Source: Myxococcota bacterium
Lineage (GTDB): Bacteria; Myxococcota_A; UBA796; UBA2385
Assembly: GCA_023150805.1 (NCBI GenBank)
Contig: JAKLKF010000001.1
Location: 1-64,000 of the forward strand
Length of the DNA stretch: 64,000 nt
Direction of reading: 5' to 3'
Below the pieces are notes generated by a model. That model made no database searches and was not told where the DNA came from. It was given only the letters and a program-made list of their open reading frames with translations. Made by a program: the position numbers and the translations under genes. Of this stretch, positions 59,243 through 64,000 are shown piece after piece (positions within the stretch are counted from its first letter, which is position 1; each line of letters opens with the position of its first letter).

Positions 59243-60337
59243 CTACCCGATGTCCACGACGCGAGGCTCCGGAGGATCGTCCTCGCCCCCGGCACCGTCC
59301 TGGTCCTCCCCGCCGGTGGCGGCGCCTCCCTCGTCGGGATCGGCCACCTCGCCCTTGCGCCGCCGCAGCCAGGAGAGCGCCCCTCCCGCGCGCTCCCCGG
59401 CCGCCGCCGAGGTGTCCCGCAACCACCGGGCCAGCGGATCGGCCGAGGCGCGGAAGCCGTCGGCGTAGGTGCGCGCGCTGTCCTTCCACGCCTGCCAGGT
59501 GCTGGCCTCGGGGTCATCCTGGCGGCGGGGATAGTCGCCGTCCAGCACGGCCTGGTAGGCGCCCGACTCGATCCAGCGGTCCAGCTCCTTGACCCGCTGC
59601 ACGGGGAAGGGGTGGCTGCGGCCCAGCAGGGCCAGGGTCTTGATGACGCTGTCGAGCGCGCTGCCCTCCTCCTCGTAGCGGCGGGCCTGGGCGCGGAAGG
59701 CGTCGACGTCGGCACCGTCGCCCACCCCTCCGGCCAGGCGCAGCAGGCTGGCGCGCACGTGATCGGGGCGCTGGGTGGCCAGCAGGGCGCACCGGTCGGC
59801 CGACAGCTCGGCCTTGCGGTCCCACTCGAGCAGGGCGGCCAGGACCGCGAACAGGGGCAGGCCGGCCAGCGGCAGCACGCCGGCGTAGCGGCCGGCCTCC
59901 AGCATCAGGCGCAGCATCGTCTTGTACAGGACGTGGTCGGACATGATGTGGCCGACCTCGTGGGCCAGCACCACGCGGAGCTGGTCGGCGTCCAGCAGCA
60001 GGACGGTGGCGCTGTTCAGGACGATGAAGGGATCGTCCATTCCGACGGCGCCCGCGTTGACGACCGGGCTCTGCGAGACGAACAGTCCCCAGCGACGCGG
60101 CGCGTCCAGGGTCTCCAGCACCTCGCCGTACAGGGCGTGGAGCTGCGGGTACTGGTCGGGCCCGACCTCGACGGCGCTGCCCAGGGTGATCAGGCGGAGG
60201 CTGCGCTCGGTGAACAGCCCGAAGAGCTTGCGCAGGACCAGGTCGAAGCCGGGCACCCGGCGCAGGGCCTGCAGGGCGGCGCGGTCGGCGGGGTGCTCCC
60301 AGGCGCGAGAGGAGACGTCGGACAGGCGGACGGTCAT
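59243..60337 (-). CDS. M48-family metallopeptidase
   Basis: 364 aa, ATG at 60337. HEVGH zinc motif at 126-130 (RVVLAHEVGHIMSDHVLYKTML), with a probable third ligand in EWDRKAELSADRCALL. One or two hydrophobic stretches around residues 145-165 (LLPLAGLPLFAVLAALL) suggest membrane association like HtpX. The C-terminal third is charged and low complexity (GEDQDGAGGEDDPPEP). A protein-quality-control role is possible. It lies 11 bases after the lipid kinase gene on the same strand. Confidence 0.9.
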   Translation of the reverse strand: MTVRLSDVSSRAWEHPADRAALQALRRVPGFDLVLRKLFGLFTERSLRLITLGSAVEVGPDQYPQLHALYGEVLETLDAPRRWGLFVSQSPVVNAGAVGMDDPFIVLNSATVLLLDADQLRVVLAHEVGHIMSDHVLYKTMLRLMLEAGRYAGVLPLAGLPLFAVLAALLEWDRKAELSADRCALLATQRPDHVRASLLRLAGGVGDGADVDAFRAQARRYEEEGSALDSVIKTLALLGRSHPFPVQRVKELDRWIESGAYQAVLDGDYPRRQDDPEASTWQAWKDSARTYADGFRASADPLARWLRDTSAAAGERAGGALSWLRRRKGEVADPDEGGAATGGEDQDGAGGEDDPPEPRVVDIG

Positions 60338-60348
60338 CGGGGCTCCCT

Positions 60349-61302
60349 TCAGCGGTGGACCAGGGGGACGACCGGGCCGACCGACACCTCGACCTGCTGG
60401 CCGCCGCGGTGGAAGTCGCCCTCGATCATGTAGGAGATGGGCTCGTCCGCGCTGAGCACCAGCCGGGCGCCCAGGCGATCGACGATGTCGGGGTGGGCCC
60501 AGGGGCGACGCACCTGGGTGCCGGGGATGCGCACGGCCAGGGCGAAGGGCGAGCATGCGAAGCCCAGGGCCTGGAGCTGGCCCGGGTGCCGCGTGACGGC
60601 CCAGAAGGGCTTGAAGCCCAGGCCCATGTCATCGACCGTCCCGGCGGCGACGGCCATGTACGAGTCCGGTGTCCAGGACTGTCCGTCCAGGCTGACACGG
60701 ACCCGGGTCGGCCGGGTGAGCCGCCGGGCGAAGGCGCCGCCGACGACGGCCGAGACCAGGGCACGCGCGAGGATGCGGGCCCCCTTGACGGGGCTGGCGC
60801 CGCCCCCCTCGTAGTAGACCTCGAGGAAGTTGGAGATGACGCCGTTGCCGAACAGGAAGCCGTAGCGGTCGGGCCCCAGGCCGTCGCGGATCCGCATCAG
60901 GTGGCGGGTCACGGTGGGCTGTGGCTGGCCCTGGGCCTGCCGGGCCAGGACGCGGCGCAGGATGCCCGCCGGCCTGCCCGTGAGCCCGATGCCGTGGGCC
61001 ACGGTGTTCATGGTGCCCCCGCGCAGGATGCCGATCGGCGGCAGGGGCCGCTCGCCCCAGGCGCGTGCCAGCGCGGACAGCACGTGGGCCAGGGTGCCAT
61101 CCCCTCCGTTCACGCACACGACCACGGGCCCGGGAAGCGCGCGCAGCTCCACCGCGAGCCGGTCCAGGTCCTCGGGTGAGGTGGGCCGCTCGTGGCGGTG
61201 CGGCACCTGGGGCGCGGCGGCCAGCGCCGCGTCCAGGGCGGGGATCACCCGCGGGTCGCGCTTGTTGCGCCCGCTGACCGGGTTGCTGACGACGACGACC
61301 AT
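60349..61302 (-). CDS. diacylglycerol/lipid kinase (DAGK catalytic family)
   Basis: 317 aa, ATG at 61302 overlapping the upstream stop by one base. N-terminal VVVVSNPVSGRNKRDP (phosphate-binding opening), then the signature VCVNGGDGTLAHVLSAL (NGGDGT 65-70) and LRGGTMNTVAHGIG. The C-terminal beta-rich half (FLFGNGVISNFLEVYYEGGG) is as in YegS/DgkB-type kinases. It phosphorylates diacylglycerol or related lipids with ATP, which would fit membrane-lipid turnover. Confidence 0.92.
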   Translation of the reverse strand: MVVVVSNPVSGRNKRDPRVIPALDAALAAAPQVPHRHERPTSPEDLDRLAVELRALPGPVVVCVNGGDGTLAHVLSALARAWGERPLPPIGILRGGTMNTVAHGIGLTGRPAGILRRVLARQAQGQPQPTVTRHLMRIRDGLGPDRYGFLFGNGVISNFLEVYYEGGGASPVKGARILARALVSAVVGGAFARRLTRPTRVRVSLDGQSWTPDSYMAVAAGTVDDMGLGFKPFWAVTRHPGQLQALGFACSPFALAVRIPGTQVRRPWAHPDIVDRLGARLVLSADEPISYMIEGDFHRGGQQVEVSVGPVVPLVHR

Positions 61303-62267
61303 CAGGACGACATCGCCGCGACCAGCTCGCCGCCGCGACCGAACAACCCGAACAGTCCGCCGGTGTGCCAGAAGAGCACGCGCCCCCCCAGGCGGCCGGG
61401 ATCGGTCGCGGCCAGGTGCTCGATCGCACACCAGGCCTTGCCGGTGTAGACCGGGTCGAGGAAGATGCCCGTCTCGCGGGCGAAGCGAACCTGGATCGCC
61501 AGCTCCTCGGGGGTGGCCAGCCCGTAGCCCCGGCCCTGGTGGCCCTCCAGCACGTCCCAGCCGGCGTCGGGCAGGCGGAGGCCCAGCGCAGCCCCCTCGG
61601 CGGCGATGGCCTGCACCCGCGCGCGGAAGGTCGCCCGGTCGTCGCACACGGCCACGCCGAGCACCCGGGCGTCGAGCCCGGCCATGGCCAGTCCGGCCAG
61701 GGTGCCCCCGCTGCCGACCGCGCAGACCACGCTGTCGAAGGAGAGCCCCCGGGCGATGGCCTGGGCCGTCAGCTCCCGCCCGGCGCGCACGTAGCCCAGG
61801 GCCCCGACGGCGTTGCTGCCGCCTTCGGGGATCACGAAGGGACGGCGGCCCGCGGCCCGCAGGTCCCGGGCCAGCTCGGCCATGCGCTGGTCGCGGCGGG
61901 CGTAGCCCTGGGCGTCCGTCCAGTGCAGCGTGGCGCCCAGGATCCGGTCGAGGAGCAGGTTGCCGTCCGGGTCCCCGTCGGGTTGCCCCCGCAGCAGCAG
62001 CACCGGGTGCAGGCCGAGCTGGCGGGCGGCGACCGCGGTGGCCCGGCAGTGGTTGGACTGGATGCCGCCGCAGGTGATCACCGTGTCGGCGCCCTGCTCC
62101 ACGGCCTGCGCCAGCAGGAAGTCGAGCTTGCGCACCTTGTTGCCCGAGAGGCCGCTGCCCGTCAGGTCGTCGCGCTTCACCCAGACGTCGATCCCCAGGC
62201 GCCGCGAGGGGCGCTCCAGGCGCTGCAGGGGGGTGTCGGCGCGGGAGAGGGACAGGGGCGGGATCAT
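61302..62267 (-). CDS. PLP-dependent D-cysteine desulfhydrase/ACC deaminase-like enzyme
   Basis: 321 aa. ATG at 62267 chosen; the longer reading has an unrelated Arg-rich start. The family N-terminus TPLQRLERPSRRLGIDVWVKRDDLTG and the PLP-lysine motif SGNKVRKLDFLL (Lys44) are present, with GGIQSNHCRATAVAA binding the cofactor phosphate and AVGSGGTLAGL. The C-terminus LDPVYTGKAWCAIEHL fits the fold type II group. D-cysteine desulfhydrase and ACC deaminase cannot be distinguished by eye; D-cysteine or D-amino-acid breakdown is the more general inference. First gene of the run leading to the lipid kinase. Confidence 0.9.
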   Translation of the reverse strand: MIPPLSLSRADTPLQRLERPSRRLGIDVWVKRDDLTGSGLSGNKVRKLDFLLAQAVEQGADTVITCGGIQSNHCRATAVAARQLGLHPVLLLRGQPDGDPDGNLLLDRILGATLHWTDAQGYARRDQRMAELARDLRAAGRRPFVIPEGGSNAVGALGYVRAGRELTAQAIARGLSFDSVVCAVGSGGTLAGLAMAGLDARVLGVAVCDDRATFRARVQAIAAEGAALGLRLPDAGWDVLEGHQGRGYGLATPEELAIQVRFARETGIFLDPVYTGKAWCAIEHLAATDPGRLGGRVLFWHTGGLFGLFGRGGELVAAMSS

Positions 62268-62337
62268 GGCGTCCTCGACCTGGGAGCGCCGCTTATGCCG
62301 GCGGACCCCCTCGCGCCGGACCTGGCCGCGGCGGAGG

Positions 62338-62343
62338 TAGCAT
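62338..62343 (+). promoter_or_regulatory. candidate -10 hexamer TAGCAT
   Basis: The hexamer overlaps an in-frame ATG at 62342, which therefore is unlikely to be the start of the following gene; the GTG at 62366 with GGAG before it fits instead. It lies in the divergent gap 62268-62341. Confidence 0.4.
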
Positions 62344-62365
62344 GACGCCGCCACCTGGAGACGCC

Positions 62366-63109
62366 GTGTCCCCCCCTCGCCCGCGCGTCCTGGTCACCAC
62401 CGACCGGCGGGACCCGACGGCCGGCCCCTCCTCGCCGCCGGCGGGCCGGGTGCGCCCGGCGCGCGCCGAGATCGTGCTCAAGGAGGCGGTGGTCGACGTC
62501 GTGCGCGCGGCCGGGGGCCTGCCCCTGCTGTTGCCGCCGGGGGCCCTCTCCCCCCTGGACCTGCGCGCCGTGCTGGCCGACGTGCACGCGGTCATCGTGA
62601 CCGGAGGGGCCTTCGACATCCACCCGCGCCACTACGGCCAGGCGGTCCAGGGACGCCTGGACCGGGTGGACGAGGCGCGGACGGGCCTGGAGCTGCCCCT
62701 GTGCGCCGCCTGCCTGGCCGAGGGCGTGCCCGTGCTGGGCATCTGTGGCGGGATGCAGGCCCTGGCCGTCGCCGCGGGCGGCAGCCTGGTCCAGGACATC
62801 GGCGCGCAGGTGGTGGGCGCCCTGGAGCACGAGCAGCCCACCGACCCGGCCCAGCCCTGGCACCCCGTCGAGCTGGAGGGCGCGCTGGCGGCCGCCCTGG
62901 GCCCGCGGGTGGAGGTCAACTCCACGCACCACCAGGCGGTCGCCGACCCCGGCGTGCTCGCCGTCGTCGGGCGCGCGCCGGACGGCGTGGTCGAGGCCGT
63001 CGCCCTGCCGGGGCACCCCTTCGCCGTCGGCGTGCAGTGGCACCCCGAGCTGCTGTCGCACGGCCCGTCCCTGGTCGGCCTGCTGCTGCGGGGCGCGGGT
63101 CGGAGCTGA
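62366..63109 (+). CDS. class I glutamine amidotransferase, peptidase C26 (gamma-glutamyl-GABA hydrolase-like)
   Basis: 247 aa. GTG at 62366 chosen: GGAG lies 6 bases upstream, and the ATG at 62342 overlaps a -10 hexamer. Nucleophile Cys in GICGGMQALA (residue 127), catalytic His/Glu in VQWHPE, and ALEHEQPTD supporting the C26 group (PuuD-like). EVVLKEAVVDVVRAAGGLPLLLPPG is the typical opening. It would hydrolyse gamma-glutamyl amides, as in polyamine breakdown. No polyamine genes are adjacent, so the substrate is open. Divergent from the PLP enzyme gene. Confidence 0.9.
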   Translation: MSPPRPRVLVTTDRRDPTAGPSSPPAGRVRPARAEIVLKEAVVDVVRAAGGLPLLLPPGALSPLDLRAVLADVHAVIVTGGAFDIHPRHYGQAVQGRLDRVDEARTGLELPLCAACLAEGVPVLGICGGMQALAVAAGGSLVQDIGAQVVGALEHEQPTDPAQPWHPVELEGALAAALGPRVEVNSTHHQAVADPGVLAVVGRAPDGVVEAVALPGHPFAVGVQWHPELLSHGPSLVGLLLRGAGRS

Positions 63110-63115
63110 GCGCGG

Positions 63116-63475
63116 TCAGCGATCCTCGGCGTCCTCGGGGGTCCAGGTGCCCGCCCCCCCGTGGCCCGGGATCAGCAGCACGTGGTGGGTGGTGTGGCGG
63201 CGAAGCAGGCCGAGGTGGCGACCGATCGGGATCTCCTGGCCGCGGTAGCCGGCCAGGCCCACCCGCACCGGCTGCCCCAGGAAGGGCACGGGCCAGACGG
63301 TGAGCTGCAGGGGCGTGGTGCCGATCTCCTCGCCGCGCCGCGTCACGCTGGCGCCCACGGGATCCGAGGTGATGGTGACGTGGCGCAGGCACCCGGCCAG
63401 CGGCGACGCCAGCAGGAGCAGGAGGACCGCGCGGACCGGCCCGGGCCGCGACCGCGATGGGACGGCGCGCTTCAC
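63116..63475 (-). CDS. PEGA-domain lipoprotein
   Basis: 119 aa. Start placed at GTG 63475 because TAGGAT (63483-63488, minus strand) overlaps the upstream ATG at 63484 and ends 7 bases before this GTG. Lipoprotein signal with lipobox LLLLASPLAGC. A PEGA domain follows (HVTITSDPVGASVTRRGEEIGTTPLQLTV), a surface-associated beta domain common in deltaproteobacteria. The rest (LLRRHTTHHVLLIPG) is short. It converges on the C26 gene with a 6-base gap and is divergent from the last gene. Confidence 0.82.
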   Translation of the reverse strand: MKRAVPSRSRPGPVRAVLLLLLASPLAGCLRHVTITSDPVGASVTRRGEEIGTTPLQLTVWPVPFLGQPVRVGLAGYRGQEIPIGRHLGLLRRHTTHHVLLIPGHGGAGTWTPEDAEDR

Positions 63476-63512
63476 ATCGGGCATCCTAACCTCCCCCCGA
63501 CCCGGCCGAGCC

Positions 63513-63995
63513 ATGCCCGCCCTTCCCGCCACCTCCCCCCCGGCCCGCCCTGCGCGGGCCTTCCTCCTCGCCCTGCTGCTGTCGGGCTGCGCCCACGACA
63601 AGCTGGCCACCCGCGACGACGACAAGGAGCTGGCAGACCTCTCCGCCCGCACCGAGCAGTTCTGGCGCTCGATGCAGTGGCAGGACCCCGCGGGCGCCGC
63701 CCCCTTCCTGGAGGAGGACGGGCAGCGGCGCCGGTGGCTGCTGGAGGTGGAGCGGCTGAACCAGGAGGTGCGGATCACCGACGCCAGCCTGGTGGACCTG
63801 CAGCTCCAGCCGGTGGCCGAGGATCCGCCGGCCGACCGCGCGCGCGAGGCCATCGTGCTGGTGCGCACCGAGGGCTACACCATGCCGGCCCAGATCGTGC
63901 GGCGCGAGACGGTGCAGCAGACCTGGTACCGCTCCGCCGATGGGTGGTTCCTGGACTGGACCGAAGGCCACCCGCTGACCGGCAGCCCCTGGTAG
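63513..63995 (+). CDS. lipoprotein, uncharacterised
   Basis: 160 aa, ATG at 63513. Signal with lipobox (AFLLALLLSGC, Cys about 26). The mature chain is charged and alpha/beta (KELADLSARTEQFWRSMQWQDPAGAAPFLEEDGQRRRWLLEVERL) and ends in a beta-rich part (QIVRRETVQQTWYRSADGWFLDW). This resembles a small NTF2/DUF-like lipoprotein fold, but no family name can be given. It starts 37 bases from the divergent PEGA gene. The stop TAG is 5 bases from the window end. Confidence 0.75.
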   Translation: MPALPATSPPARPARAFLLALLLSGCAHDKLATRDDDKELADLSARTEQFWRSMQWQDPAGAAPFLEEDGQRRRWLLEVERLNQEVRITDASLVDLQLQPVAEDPPADRAREAIVLVRTEGYTMPAQIVRRETVQQTWYRSADGWFLDWTEGHPLTGSPW

Positions 63996-64000
63996 CCGCA

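Noticed and set aside
1-64000. Search for rRNA, tRNA, riboswitches, transposases or phage genes
   Set aside because: No gap exceeds about 130 bases, and no characteristic sequence for any of these was recognised by eye. A covariance-model scan would be needed to exclude small structured RNAs.

Overview
The window is about 64 kb of very GC-rich DNA. It is almost fully coding, with no gap above 130 bases between genes. I see no rRNA, tRNA, CRISPR array, insertion sequence, phage gene or origin. The gene content suggests a Myxococcota-like (deltaproteobacterial) chromosome: a PUFA-synthase subunit ending in an acyltransferase domain, many lipoproteins with Gly/Asp or Asp/Ser/Gly/Pro tandem linkers, a Hanks-type kinase, an NtrC-type regulator and DUF2330/PEGA-type surface proteins. 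This placement is an inference from gene content, not from a marker gene.

Layout. 1-4805 (+): 3' part of a PUFA-synthase gene whose frame is open to the left edge. 4812-5273 (-): YhbY-like RNA-binding protein. 5354-20614 (-): a 12-gene block reading right to left: hemerythrin-like protein, korA, korB, a PFOR-derived ferredoxin protein, rnfB, a giant PFOR-like protein, rnfC, rnfD, rnfG, rnfE, rnfA and a small Cys-rich membrane protein. From rnfB onward nearly every junction is an overlap or a gap of a few bases. 20732-25263 (-): DEAD-box helicase, an unknown protein and an FMN/FAD/4Fe-4S flavin oxidoreductase. 25360-28094 (+): membrane protein, secreted protein and GT-C-like glycosyltransferase. 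28121-33409 (-): lipoproteins, a DUF2330-like protein, an ACE-like M2 peptidase and a GspE/PilB-like ATPase. 33483-42114 (+): Ser/Thr kinase, then a heavy-metal efflux set (outer-membrane factor, MsrB, CusB, CusA). 42104-49483: DUF4241-like protein, cyclic-nucleotide-binding protein, lipoproteins, a lipase-like lipoprotein and a GntR/ABC operon with a perfect palindromic operator. 49484-58662 (+): ASH-like lipoprotein, M3 oligopeptidase, UDP-glucose pyrophosphorylase-like enzyme, propeller-like lipoprotein and a TetR-NtrC-histidine kinase operon. 58623-62267 (-): PAS-like protein, M48 peptidase, lipid/diacylglycerol kinase and PLP desulfhydrase/deaminase. 62366-63995: C26 glutamine amidotransferase, PEGA lipoprotein and a small lipoprotein.

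The most unusual unit is the Rnf block. A 2-oxoacid:ferredoxin oxidoreductase (KorAB) can feed reduced ferredoxin to a complete RnfABCDGE membrane complex. Two large PFOR-derived proteins with degraded thiamine-diphosphate motifs but retained iron-sulfur motifs lie between Kor and Rnf. I read them as candidate electron-wiring subunits of an expanded Rnf complex. A second notable item is a CusA-type RND pump with a pair of EF-hand loops inserted in its periplasmic porter domain, in an operon that also carries methionine sulfoxide reductase B. Many transcription units show a TAnnnT hexamer just upstream of, or overlapping, the annotated start, which suggests short-leader or leaderless mRNAs and was used to refine some starts.
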